From: Colias croceus
Taxonomy: Eukaryota; Arthropoda; Insecta; Lepidoptera; Pieridae
Length of the DNA: 64,000 bases
Reading direction: 5' to 3'
NCBI RefSeq assembly: GCF_905220415.1
Contig: NC_059564.1
Span: forward strand, 4,600,501-4,664,500
The position numbers and the translations under genes were made by a program. The notes below the pieces were generated by a model. The model was not told where the DNA came from. It did no database searches and was given only the letters and a program-made list of their open reading frames with translations. Shown here in pieces: positions 47,725-59,186 of this stretch (the stretch's first letter is position 1; the number at the start of each line of letters is the position of its first letter).

Positions 47725-47877
47725 CTATATAGATATTAGATAAACACATAACATCGAAAGATCTCCGAAAAACTTCAAAGGACTTGCTTCCTTATCCCAA
47801 AGCAGAGTAAACAGTATTTTCCTGATATTTGCATCTTGAAAAGTATCAAATATCGCCAGAACTTCCTCTTTTCCCAT
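47725..47877 (-). other. Small unrecognised open frame (50 aa)
   Basis: Starts M-G-K-E-E-V-L-A-I-F-D-T-F-Q-D-A-N-I-R-K and continues I-L-F-T-L-L-W-D-K-E-A before crossing into the duplicated segment at 47782, where it ends. An acceptor-like ATTGCAG lies just upstream. Possibly a truncated exon cut by the duplication breakpoint. Confidence 0.3.
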
Positions 47878-47910
47878 ATTATTTTGACTGCAATTTCAAT
47901 CAGATCTTAA

Positions 47911-50900
47911 CTACTGTATCTGGCAGCCAACACTGATAGCGCTGAACAAGGGAGCAGCCCCTAGGCCTCCATCTCCGTCTGTAACTCCGGCCAGGTACTT
48001 CGCCCCCGTACAATCGTCGCACGTACAACTATCTGTGAGAGTACATAGTCCCCGGGCGGTGGCAATCGCTTCCCATTTGATTTGTTCATCGAGCGTCCCG
48101 CTTCTGTTTAGGAGGTTCTGAAAGAAATGTATAGTTTAAGATAAATATCTACACCCGGAAATAAAACTACCTACTGCACAGATATTAGCTAATAATAATT
48201 GAACACCTCGGAGAGTTGTGCACAGATAGGTATAAATAATTGAACACCTTGGAGAGGTAGTGCTCTATTGTCACCAAATCAAAAAATAACGATCTTAAAT
48301 ATTTTAATATACCCTGTAAACAAAAAGAGACCTGAAAAAGATCTTTGTAAATTTATACTTATATAAATTTACAATTTTTATAAACTTTGTAATCAGTACT
48401 GCAATTAACATCTTTCATGATTCATAATTAGCCCAACAACTGTATTTGTATATCTTATTCTGAGCTCAGAATTCGATTCGAAGTCTATAATTAATAATTA
48501 ATATCAAGTTAATTAAAAATACCTACCCACAAAAGTTTAGTTTCATACGTATCACTTAGTTCTAAATGTACCAAGTTACCAAAATGCATCTTTTAGATTT
48601 CCAGATACATTATTAAGCTATTGCATAGCTTCTATTGCAGGCCTTGAGCGCGGGGACCGAATCCAGAAATTCCGTAACGAAAAACCTCACGCTCCCCACT
48701 CCGACGAGCGGAGGTGTGGCTTGAAGGCATAGCATGCAATGGCTTAACCGCGACAGTCCCCGAGTGCCACACGTCTTTTTTATATGATTTTGACAGTCTC
48801 ACCTGCATAACTTCAATATTACTCGCTTGCCACATATCAGTATCGCGCAACTGTTGTTCTTTCGATCGACTTTTCTTCGGCTTCTTCAACATAGCGCAAT
48901 AAACTGACAGATCCTCGCTAGGCGCAATCGATGACTCGTCAAACTGCGAGTTAATGTCAAACTGTGACGAGTTAACGTCATATTCTGACGCGTTTATGTC
49001 AAATTGTGACGAGTTCATGTCGAATTGTGACGAGTTTGCGTCGTATGATGTGGATGCACCGTCATATTGTGTAGCGGGGTCGTCGTAAATGTGTATTTGG
49101 TCTAGATCGTCTAAAGTAGATGTTGACGTAAGCGATGGGTTCTGTAGTTGACGGTAGTTTATCTGAAATTGTTCGTGTAAATTACTAGCCGAAACCTGAT
49201 GTCCTTTTGGTTGGTGCAGTCAAGTACATATTTTAAGTGCAATATAGATTTTATAAATCACTTAATAAATAAAAAATATCACAATAAAAACTAATTCTAG
49301 GTTACAAATACATATTTGCTAGGTATATTATATAAAAAAATCACTATATAAAAAAATGTGTACGTGTACTAGTGTACACAAAGAATTGAATCTTCTCTAT
49401 GACCTTATTTTTCAAAAAATAATTTACTTTAAGCAACTCTACAGAAATATGCGAATCTCGCGTGGTAGGGATAAGAAAAAGATAGCGCGTAACGGAAAAT
49501 GTCACGCGTAACGAAAAAATGTTACACTAAATTTTTTTCCAACCCCGATAAAGAAGTTACACTTCAAAAATCTTAACAAACAAGTGCTTGTATACAAGTG
49601 CTTAAAGCAATTAAAATAAGAACTACTTAGAAGTAAGTTTACCTGCGTTTGATCGATTTGACTGCAATCACTACCTCGTCTTCGAGTTGGTTTTGCGTCG
49701 GATAACTGAAAAATATATATAAGCACGGCTTAAGAATAGACCCTAGTGGCACCCCGTGATGTATTTAAACGTTTTTGTGAAAAGGAGGGCAAGATATTCG
49801 AATGTAAGTATTAGGCCGGTTGCAGAGCTTCACCGACTATTAGTGCGTACGTCAGTCGCGCTTGTGTTAAGTATGGAAATTCATAAAACCGTTCATAGCT
49901 AGACCGGACCATACGCATGCGTATTTCCATACACATGACAAGCGCGACTGATGGTCGGTGAAGCTCTGCAACCGGCCTTAGATTAAGTGTTATGTTATAT
50001 TATGCATATTTTTTATGCTCTGAAAAAACTTTGAACTGCTTTATAGATTTTATGTGGGGATTTATTTTTAGGAATATCGTAATTATATTAGTTATGGTGA
50101 AACCAAGAGCAAAATTAACCGATTTCATGGCGCTATAATTTAATAATAAATTCATTTTTAAAGTGAAACTTCACGGTGAGAGTAAAATTTCAAGGTCGCG
50201 TCTTGGCAATACCGTCACGTCATGGAGTGAGGCGACGATTTTGGTATCTTTTAATCTTCTTAAATGATACTCGAGAAACCTTCCCTTAGTATTGCTTATT
50301 AGGTATTAGACAAAGCAGGCGAAGCCACGGGCGGAAAGCTATTATAGATAAAACAATACTTACATCATCATCATCATCATCCAAGTTTAGTATAGCGAAG
50401 TCTAATGGTGATAAATCGTCGACTATTCCTTTGCTAGTAGAAGGGATTGGCGAGCCAGGTGTGCCTGCTGTAATATTTTACATAATTTGTTTATTAAGTT
50501 GAATAAATAATTATAAAAATTGATATTTATATAAAACTCTTGCGTTGTGTTGTTGTGTGTGTACTTCGAAATGGCTCGACGTATTTTTATTAATTTTTTG
50601 TGTGCAAAACGTTGTACATACTAAATAGGTAACAATTTTCTTGTGTCCTGACAGAATAACATTTACCGGGTCAGATTGTTAAAAAAACAGCGAACAAATA
50701 AAGGACCCAGGTACGTGTATTACTCAATCAGAAAACATTAAGTAATAGCTTGTTATTTTATTAACATTAAAAAAGCTTATTAAAATCGAAGTCACCGCTT
50801 TAGCAAAAAAAAATCTTTTTAGAGTTCCATAGACTTCGTTGTCTGTCTGTCTGTCTATCTCCAGGCTGTATCTCGTAAACCGTGAAAGCTAGAAAGCTGA

Positions 50901-51227
50901 AACTTTCACAAAATATGATGTATTTCCGTTGCTGCTATAACAACAAATACTAAAAATTAAAGAGAATATATAAGGGACCCCCCATAGCGCAGAACCCATC
51001 GTGTCGTCCGACTCGCACTTGACCAGTATTTTTTCCTTATATTGGCATTTAATTAATTTACGTAATTATTCTCGTACCTAAACAGTTACTAACAAAACTA
51101 AAACCCACACAAATATATAAATACCTTGATCAATACTATGGCTTGATTTCAGCAAGTTTTCTGTAGATGGCTGCTCTTGTTGGTCCCGGCTTCGCGCCTT
51201 AAATAAACCGAATTTTACTGGAGCCAT
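47911..51227 (-). CDS. Unrecognised acidic protein with NSSQFD repeats, five coding exons
   Basis: Exons 51227-51125, 50467-50364, 49705-49643, 49162-48803 and 48117-47911 join in consistent phases (837 nt, 278 residues), all GT-AG. The N-terminus is M-A-P-V-K-F-G-L-F-K-A-R-S-R-D. Exon 2 ends in six aspartates. Exon 4 carries a run of near-repeats of N-S-S-Q-F-D-I/M/V followed by a basic K-K-P-K-K-S-R-S-K segment. The last exon has a cysteine cluster, C-T-L-T-D-S-C-T-C-D-D-C, and ends G-C-Q-I-Q. No signal peptide or membrane segment; probably intracellular and serine-phosphorylated, but I cannot name the family. The ATG is preceded by an acceptor (TTTTTTCCAG), so a non-coding first exon lies upstream. 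The exon 2 acceptor is a CAGCAG tandem that can add or drop one alanine. Confidence 0.8.
48616..48781 (+). mobile_element. GC-rich element, family G
   Basis: Second copy of the 165-bp element at 30804; it ends about 20 bp from the exon 4 donor (48802) of the 278-aa gene. Confidence 0.6.
49352..49567 (-). mobile_element. TIR element, F' type
   Basis: Inverted relative of 27463-27680, with ACTAGTGTACAC and GTTACACTAAATTTTTTTCC. Confidence 0.5.
49814..49977. mobile_element. 164-bp MITE with TTA target duplication
   Basis: Inverted ends GGCCGGTTGCAGAGCTTCAC and its exact complement, flanked on both sides by TTA (49811-49813 and 49978-49980). This fits a PIF/Harbinger-type MITE. Confidence 0.8.
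50157..50270 (+). mobile_element. Short TIR element fragment, family F
   Basis: Left half only, with CCGTCACGTCATGGAGTGAG. Confidence 0.5.
50785..51035 (-). mobile_element. Lepidopteran dispersed repeat with GTGCGAGTCGGAC head
   Basis: On the minus strand it begins ACTGGTCAAGTGCGAGTCGG, the head of a widespread moth/butterfly repeat. A related head (CCGGCCAAATGCGAGTAGG) starts at about 56213. Confidence 0.5.
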
Positions 51228-51279
51228 ACTGGAAAAAAGAGAGTAAATAACGTCAAAATTATTGTATAAACGATCGTCA

Positions 51280-51448
51280 AAGGAAAACAGTTCCTGTTCG
51301 TGTGGGATTTTCGAGATAAAACCTATCCTGTGTGTTAATCCAAGTTACCCTCTATTAGTTTGCTAAATTTCATTGTAATCGGTTCAGTAGTAATTGCGTG
51401 AAAGAGTAACAAACACACACACATACACATACACATCAGGATTAATAA
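51280..51448 (-). mobile_element. Helitron-like fragment, family B
   Basis: Lacks its CTAG end; contains GTTCCTGTTCGTGTGGGATT. Confidence 0.5.
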
Positions 51449-52800
51449 TTTAGTAGGACTGTGTTGAAGTGATAAATATAACGCGTAGAATGAAGATTCA
51501 TTCGCCATTTTATATTAATTATTGTAAAGCAAATTTAAACCCAATCAATACAAAACGGATAATTCTTATAGATTTAACCGGAAGGTAATACAGTATAACA
51601 CATACGTACCTAACACATTTTAATCATTCACACGCACACACAACTCACCACTCTTTAATAAGTTACTGTTTTAAATATACACTAAATATACATATAATTG
51701 ATAATAATTGTAAAACTCGTAATTGGCGTATTGTATCATAGATATAAGTAGATTAAGTCAAACTGTAAGCTGTGTAGTTTTCGAATAAATAAATAAATAA
51801 AGCTGAAAACTTCAAACTGGTTTCTACCAGAAAATATTACGAACTGTTGGTTTATTGGGATAAAATACTTATATTAAAAATGATAAAGAAAAGATTAATT
51901 TTAAACTACTATTCAGGGATCACATGACGTACATATCCAACAGTGAAAGCATTTTTGAAATCGTTCTAGTAGTTCGTAATGTTAGCACGATCAAACAAAC
52001 AAACTCTTCGGCTTCATATCATGAGTATAGACTATGATATGTGATATCACGATCAATAGAAGCAGAGCAGCAATTAAAAATATTGCAGAAAATTATTATT
52101 ACTTTTTAGAGCCAGCTTGATGAGTTAACCTCAAGGTTAACCTCATCCCAAAAATAGTAGAAGAAGTACATACTGCATCATTCATCTATTATACTGAAAA
52201 TCATCTAGAAGAAATCGCTCTAAAGCTAAAGACCACCTGTTGTAACCTAAGTACGTAGTAACTTAGTTTTAAGCTATTGTATATTATGTTATCTGTTTAT
52301 CTTTTTCCCTTTTAACAATGCATTATTCATAAAATAATACCATTTCTATGAATAATACCACTAATACCTACTAACCACAGATAAAATATAACTATACTTG
52401 ACTAAGTAGTTTATATATTATTAGGTATCTGTGCCCAAACAAAGGAGCTTTTTTCATCCAAATAATGCGTGAAATGACACTACAAATATAAATTATACAC
52501 TTGTTTTATTACCCTCATTTTACCCCATTACGAGGCTCATTCAAGTATATTATTACGTCATTCAGTTCTCTCACAAGTTTTATGACACTTAATATTACTA
52601 AATAGACACCTATTATTATAATTATTTCCAGTATAATAGATTCCTAGGAAAAAAATATGTGATATCTAAGTACCTATGTCTAATTTTATTCTAAGTCTAA
52701 AATTTAAATCAAAGATTTTGCATTTCGCTTTCTTTTATGTGATTTTCCATCAGAGATGTGCTATGCAGCTACGCTGTAAAAATCTAAGTGACAAAAATCG

Positions 52801-52938
52801 AACGTGTATGCCAAGCAGACGTGTAAGAAGTGAAACTTTTTTGGCAAGATTCAAAGATACCATAATCATCTCCTTACTCCATGACGTTTCAGTATACGCG
52901 ACCTTAACTCCCAAGGCGCCTAAAGAAGTCACTTTAAA
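52801..52938 (-). mobile_element. Short TIR element, family F
   Basis: Diverged copy with a degraded hairpin end (ACGTGTATGCCAAGCAGACG). Confidence 0.5.
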
Positions 52939-53032
52939 ACCATCCATGATCCATCCTCACCTTAGACTTTAGAGCATTAAACCCCTAATGCTCTAATATT
53001 CTCACAGACTCGCATATTTAGGATATTTGTTA

Positions 53033-53178
53033 TATCGCATTCACACATTCGTGCGAATAGCGAAGCGAATAACAAACACGCATAATAGTTACAACGCATT
53101 TTACCGCCTTTACAAAATGATGTTGGTCATTCGCTTCGCAATTCGCTTCGCTATACGCACGAATGTGTAAACGCGATA
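53033..53178. mobile_element. 146-bp MITE with TTA target duplication
   Basis: Inverted arms of about 38 bp (TATCGCATTCACACATTCGT...GCGAAGCGAAT) flanked by TTA at 53030-53032 and 53179-53181. Same target-site type as the MITE at 49814 but unrelated in sequence. Confidence 0.75.
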
Positions 53179-53326
53179 TTAGAATATAATGGAAAACAAA
53201 ACTTCTTACCCATTTAGGTATATTTGTAGTATAGGATAGGAAACAGGAATTAGAAATAAAGAAATATAGGCAATAATTTTGATTTAGGTACTTAGTTAGT
53301 AACGTACTTAGATATTTATTTTAAAA

Positions 53327-53486
53327 CTAGCTTCCGCCCACGACTTTGTACGTGCATCCCCGTTTTTCCCCGTTCCCGCAAGAATTTCGGGAAATCCTTT
53401 CTTAGGGGACGCCTACGTTATGACATCTACCTGCATGCCAAATTTCAGCCCGATACGTCCAGTGGTTTGAGTTTTATATATATAGA
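53327..53486 (-). mobile_element. Helitron-like element, family E
   Basis: CTAGCTTCCGCCCACGAC at the left; pairs with 25394-25582. Confidence 0.6.
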
Positions 53487-55368
53487 TGTACTTGACTAAC
53501 TGTCTCTCTCTTTAAAAAATATAAATTGTTTAATAGATTCGCGATAGCATTTTGTTGTTATCGTAGAATTATATTTGTATAAAACTGCAGTGAAAACTAC
53601 TGTTTTATTGACCTTAGGTTCTTATCACCTCTGTTGCACTAGAATCTACGAACATAATATTATGGTACCTAGGTACGTAGTAACATTTTCTATGTTACTG
53701 GAAAATTCCTAGGTACATAATATTATCACACTATTACTTAGGTAGGTATTATACTTTTCCAACCTAAATAAAGTCACAATAATATTCTATATACCTATAG
53801 ATTAATAGATTACCAAGTCATGTAAATTCAAATAATAAAGGAAGACGATTTTCTCCATCTGTAAAGTTAGGTGTACACTTATCATTCAGAATTAATAGTG
53901 GTGTTGTTTTTATATATAAATCTCATCGAAATATATTTTCCTAACAGAAAACATTGAATTCTAATAAATATTTTCAAAAAACACACTGTTACCCTAAGTG
54001 GATATTAATTATTTACTAGAAAGCTCTGGATTTAAAAACTCTACATCAATACAATATTTTATTAAGTCGTAGTACCAACACAAAAAAGGATTTATTTTTC
54101 TAACATTACAGAATTCGCCAAAAAGACTATTTACTTACATTATGTATAAAATAAAATATCCTTTGGTCAAATTGAAAATTTCCACAATATCCCAAAATTA
54201 TCACTTTAAACACTCTCGAGAATAGATACAAAAATACACTATAAACGTGAAAAATCAATATTTAATTCCATAAAAATACACAGTAAATTGTATACAAAAT
54301 ACTTGATTTTGATATTTGTGTAAAGTACTGAAATACAATAATTACATGTCGAATCCCGTGTGAGACTGAACAAGGAAGCAATTATCGATTTTCATCTCGT
54401 ATTATTCGTACCGAGTATCGATATAATCGAAATTCACAACACTAGACTATAAAATAGTATTTTATCGCCTTTTACAGAGAGCTGTGTTCTTCTGTTATAC
54501 TTATATCTTGGTAGTACTTGAAGTAAAAATAGGAAAAATCAGAATAATAAAAAAAAAAATTTCCCATGATGAAGGTATGATTTAACTCCCTTGTAATACC
54601 ACTATATTACCCTGAAGTAAGAGTACTTTTTGGTATGTGTAGCGCATGTCGCGTGACGCACGATACAATTAAAAAACTAAAAAACTAACAATAATCGTAC
54701 AAATACGACAATTTTTAGTTAAATGTCTATAGTGTGAAAAAAAGTTTCACTTTTACCGTGGTTTCATAAAACCACACAAAATTTTTTACAATTTTTATTC
54801 AAACCAACATTGGTAAAACAATATAGAACTACATAATTATTTTACAGGACGTAGTAGGTAGTTTATTTCTGTGCATTGCCATTTGTCAAGCACTGTACTA
54901 TGATGTATCCTATTTTGTTTAGGTTATTCGAGTACAAGCATCGATATTTTGCTATTCGATGCAATTATTCGTTCTACGCGACAGCCTTATGAAAACAGCG
55001 GCCATTTTGAATTTGGATTGCGCGCGCATTTTGTTTGTAATACATTTTGAATTCGATTCATTACACATAAATTTGCTTTAGTAATTGAAGTCCTAACTCG
55101 TTTAAATAAAGCATAATTTTGATTGAAAAATAATTTTATTATGATTTTAATTGGACCGATATAAGAGCTGGATGAATATCGAGGTACAGGGTGCTTGTAT
55201 TTTCTTATTGCGTTAATTACATAATTTGAAGGAGTTTGTTAACGATCCTTAGGTATATCTTTGTAAACACTTCAATTATTCTTGTTTAGAAAGAATGTTT
55301 TTGTGATAAATTAATTTGTTTCCTTGGGAAATGTAGGTGTAGTGTTCAATTAATCCGTTTATTTCTTA

Positions 55369-55591
55369 CTAGCTTTCCGCCCGCGTTTTGAAAGAAAAAC
55401 CCGCATAGTTCCCGTTCCCGTGGGATTTCCGGGATGGAGCATGGATGAAACTTACTATCTTATGTGTTAATCCAAGTTACCCTCTATATGTGTGTTAAAT
55501 TTCATTGTAATCGGTTCAGTAGTATTTGCGTGAAAGAGTAACAAACACACACACATCCTCACAAACTTTCGCATTTATAATATTAGTAGGA
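55369..55591 (-). mobile_element. Helitron-like element, family B
   Basis: Both ends intact on the minus strand (TCCTACTAATATTATAAATG and GGCGGAAAGCTAG). Confidence 0.7.
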
Positions 55592-56522
55592 TTTCCCCGT
55601 GTTTTTTCCTTAAAACAAAGGTCGTTATATAATATGTATCGATTGATTTAATGGTTCGTAGGCAGACTTTTATTATTAATAACCTATCTTTCGAAAAGTA
55701 CATACCTACTCTAAATCATGGTACTTAGGTAGTTAACTGTTTCAAATCAAAACGATCATAAGGATTAGTTGATAAGAAATTAAGAATTTTAGCCACTCAA
55801 CCTTTCTACAGAAATAGTACAGGTACCTACAGGTACTAGGGTAATTGCGCCTGTTCGCGTCCACTTAGTGCAGTTGGAAAGTTTGAAGGAGATAATAAAA
55901 ATGTTCCAGAACAAATTTCAACGCAAAATTTATGTAACGTGTTCGTTACATAGTCTTTTTTAAGATTTACTTTCAATTGTGTTGGAAATATCATGTGGTT
56001 TTTATTTATCTAGACAAATAGCAGAATTAGGCGTTTTACCCAGTTCGCGTCCAAAAATTCCAGTTTGCGTCCACCCGTGGACCAGTTCGCGTCCACCAGC
56101 TTAGAAAAGGAATTTAGAGTGTATTGGGTGATATTTTATCAGGTAAATGCAAATAAAAATTAGATTTTAATAAATTATTTGTTTACGAATATAGTTATTT
56201 AATAAAAACCGGCCAAATGCGAGTAGGACTCGCACACTGAGAGTTCCGTATCATCCTGTTTTTTTCATATGTTTTAACTGTAAATGATTATTTTTTCAAT
56301 GTTTCCCTTATTTGTGCTATAAGACGTTGCTTCGTACCAAACTTCAAGTGGCTGTATTCACGTAAAGTACCCTGTAGGTTTTGATTCCCTTGCATATGTC
56401 GAAATTTGCGAAAATTTGCAGCATAAGCGGCTGTATCTTTTGATTGCTTTGGCTTCTAAGTTTGATTTTTTCACTGCTTCAAGGGACCGTAAATTTTAGT
56501 ATTCAATATAAATTTCAGCTTT

Positions 56523-57230
56523 ATGACTAAAAAAACTCAACCTTCTAACAACTTTAGTATTCAAATCCACAACCAATGTAATCTTACTACATGCCATTGT
56601 CCTTACTTAAATAGAGTCACCTCAGCGAAATATCTGGGAATACAAATTGACGAAAGATTGTCCTGGCATCCGCAAATAGATTTAATAACATCCAGAATTA
56701 GGAAGATAACATGGACTTTTAAAACACTTCGCCATGTTGCTGATAAGGATTTGCTAAACAAAATATATGTGACACTAGCGCAATCAATTTTAACCTATTG
56801 TATACCGGTCTGGGGCGGAGCCACAAAAACAAAACTTTTGGAAGTAGAACGTGCACAACGTGCTTTAATAAAGGTTATGCATTTTAAACCATACAAATAT
56901 TCTACTGAACTCCTTTACTCCACAACGGGCCTACTATCTGTACGCAAATTATATATTCTTGCAACTATCCTAAAAAAACATAAGGCTACTACATATGACC
57001 CTAACATAACGAATCGTAGAAGAAGAGACATTATTCCACTATTTCATAAAACGAACACATCATTTAGTAAGCGTCAGTACAATAGACAGTCAGAAATTTT
57101 ATACAAAAATGTAAATAAAATTTTAAATATATATGGAAATCGATATAACGAATGTAAAAAACATACCTTAAAATGGCTTAAAGAAATTAGTTATACAGAA
57201 GCAGAAGACATTTTAAAAACATGTAAATAG
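56523..57230 (+). pseudogene. 5'-truncated non-LTR retrotransposon (LINE) ORF2 C-terminal fragment
   Basis: 235 open codons with the post-catalytic region of a LINE reverse transcriptase: K-Y-L-G-I-Q-I-D-E-R-L-S-W-H, then an L-T-Y-C-I-P-V-W-G-G-A motif, E-R-A-Q-R-A-L-I-K-V-M, and a basic C-terminal part ending L-K-T-C-K. The endonuclease and the catalytic palm (F/Y-A-D-D box) are missing, so it cannot retrotranspose. An AATAAAAT run and A-rich stretch follow at 57254-57274, then a CACACA microsatellite (57320-57382). The clade is Jockey/CR1-like by eye. Confidence 0.85.
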
Positions 57231-57319
57231 TAGGGAGTAAAATGAAGATGTTAAATAAAATAAAAAAAAAATCACATTTCTTTAACTCTTACGTACATTA
57301 CACAAACAATAACATGCGA

Positions 57320-57382
57320 ACACACATACACCCACACACACTCACACACGCACTCACACACACACTCACACACACACACACA
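57320..57382 (+). repeat. CA-rich microsatellite
   Basis: Interrupted (CA)n with ACTCACACA units, at the 3' side of the LINE fragment. Confidence 0.8.
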
Positions 57383-58130
57383 CGCATCCATTCTACCAAT
57401 TTTTAGAGTATTTTTATATTTATGTATTACCTTATTTTTTAAGCTTTCTTTTAATTGTTAATGCCTAGTAATTGTTATGGAAGAGAAGCGCCTTCTAACA
57501 CAAGTGAAATTTGTCACTTAAATGAAGGCACTTACCTCCAACCCGAGATGAAAACTTGTTTAAAAGAAATAAACAATTTTTTTTTTATTTTTTTTTTATT
57601 TTTTATGACTCCACGCGTTACTGTGAAAAAGGGTTTTGACAGAAAGACAGACCGGCAGACGGACATACAGACGGACGGATATCAAAATAAAAAATAGCAT
57701 AAAAATTTGCTAATTTGAATGAAAATTTAAATTATCAACTTGTGGTCTTAGTCAAAAATTTACCATCTATTTTAAATTACATATTTGAACAAACAATTCA
57801 TTGCTACGCAATGAAAGCAATGTGGACGCAATATGTTCTATTGTTATGCACTAAGGGTATAGTTTGCGCCCACCGTGGACGCAAAATGGAAGTTGTACAA
57901 ATTCGGTGTAGTAATTCGCGTCCACCTTATTTTAGCTATTAATTGTAAAAGAAATAAGTTGATTTATAATCCATACTATTCCATCTTTTGATAGCAAAGT
58001 AAAGAAACAGTTACATATTCAAAAATTCACATTTAACAATAAGATACTTACCGTCAAGCGCGACACGGCCGGCGCACTATTTTTTTCTCAAAATCCCGCG
58101 CGTTTTAGCTCTCTCGTTTAATAGCCAAAA

Positions 58131-58376
58131 TTAAATATTTTTTTTAATAGGATAGGCGGTCCGCAGGCATATTTTGAATATGTGTGCATGTCTCTTATAC
58201 ATTGAGGTATTATCGGAAATTTTTCTTATTACAATTTTACTTAAAGTATACTTATTTTCGTGAATTTTGTAAAAGATGTCCGCAAAATCGGTTGTTTTTT
58301 TAACGTCAACGTTTTCGTTCGGAAAATCTGTAAACACGGCCGTAATCGCCTCTAATCTAAATATCTAACCGATTTA
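58131..58376 (-). other. Unrecognised open frame, possibly a transposon relic
   Basis: Reads T-D-F-P-N-E-N-V-D-V-K-K-T-T-D-F-A-D-I-F-Y-K and later S-M-Y-K-R-H-A-H-I-F-K-I-C-L-R-T-A-Y-P-I-K-K-N-I. The in-frame part extends upstream of the first Met. It looks protein-like, but I cannot assign it. Confidence 0.3.
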
Positions 58377-58489
58377 TTTCTTATTATGAACAGAAAAATG
58401 TTTAGTGTTTGCTAAAATCAATTTCAAAATTTTTTAGTAGGTGGACTTATCAAAACTAACATTATCTCATATTATGTAATCTTCTTATA

Positions 58490-58644
58490 TATAAAATTCT
58501 CGTGTCACAATGTTAGTCTGCATACTCCTCCGAAACGGCTGGACCGATTCTCATGAAATTTTCTGTGCATATCGGGTAAGTCTGAGAATCGGCCAACATC
58601 TATTTTTCATATGTACCACGGGCGAAGCCGGGGCGGACCGCTAG
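58490..58644 (+). mobile_element. Helitron-like element, family D-related
   Basis: TC start, centre with TCCGAAACGGCTGGACCGAT, end GGGGCGGACCGCTAG. Confidence 0.6.
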
Positions 58645-58675
58645 TATCATTATAAATTTCTAATTATATCAAGGA

Positions 58676-58854
58676 CTAGCTGTGCGCTGCGGTTTTACCC
58701 GCAGTGCTCCGCTCCTGTTGGTCTTAGCGTGATGATAGCCTTCTCGACAAATAGGCTATCTAACACCGAAGGAATTTTTCAAATCAGTCCAGTAGTTCCT
58801 GAGATTAGCTTATTCAAACAAACAAACTCTGCAGCTTTATAATATTAGTATAGA
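58676..58854 (-). mobile_element. Lep1-type Helitron, family A
   Basis: Both ends recognisable; lies 30 bp from the preceding copy. Confidence 0.7.
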
Positions 58855-58951
58855 TATCATATAATTTTCAATTTCCTTCATATTCAAGGATAATTCTAAT
58901 CCGCCAAAGATTGATTGCTATTTCTAAAATTATTCGTGTTTTATTTATTTA

Positions 58952-59130
58952 CTAGTGGTCTGCCCCGGCTTCGCTCGTGGTACATATTTCGCAATAAAAG
59001 GTAGCCTATTTCCTTTCTCGGGTATCAAAATATCTCCATACCAAATTTCATGCAAATTGGTTAAGTAGTTTAGGCGTGATTGAGTAACAGACAGACAGAG
59101 TTACTTTCGCATTTATAATATAAGTATGGA
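58952..59130 (-). mobile_element. Helitron-like element, family D
   Basis: Third Helitron in a row; about 50 bp downstream of the zinc-finger gene's polyadenylation signal. Confidence 0.65.
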
Positions 59131-59180
59131 TATATCAATTATTGTGAACAAAAAATAAAACAACAATCAAATATTTAAAC

Positions 59181-59186
59181 TTTATT
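59181..59186 (-). terminator. Polyadenylation signal overlapping the zinc-finger stop codon
   Basis: The minus strand reads TGT TAA TAAAG, so AATAAA begins inside the stop codon (59187-59185). The predicted 3' UTR is only about 15-30 nt. Confidence 0.55.

Larger units (their letters stand above)
44511..47782. repeat. 3272-bp tandem duplication, copy 2
   Basis: The second copy ends at CTTCAAAGGA, beyond which 47783 onward is unique. Identity suggests a very recent event or an assembly duplication. Confidence 0.95.
51450..55365. other. Intergenic stretch with small repeats, no gene found
   Basis: Contains a decayed family A Helitron (about 51940-52032), a family F copy, a MITE and a family E Helitron listed separately. 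The rest is AT-rich. A TATCGATA element at 54416-54423, which matches the insect DRE core-promoter motif, is the only promoter-like word I noticed. It could mark the 5' end of the minus-strand gene, with low confidence. Confidence 0.45.
55839..57935. mobile_element. Probable DNA element with subterminal TTCGCGTCCACC motifs
   Basis: Motif copies at about 55854, 56044, 56068, 56090, 57828, 57866, 57885 and 57915, several arranged as inverted pairs (GTCCACCCGTGGAC, GCCCACCGTGGACGC). The left end (TA then GGGTAATTGCGCC) resembles the pogo-like elements at 3213 and 7934, but I found no matching right inverted end, so the limits are approximate. A dispersed repeat head (about 56205-56260) and a LINE are nested inside. 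Confidence 0.4.

Noticed and set aside
54416..54423. DRE (TATCGATA) as a definite promoter
   Set aside because: An 8-bp match in AT-rich DNA is weak evidence and the first exon it would serve was not identified; mentioned only as a hint.
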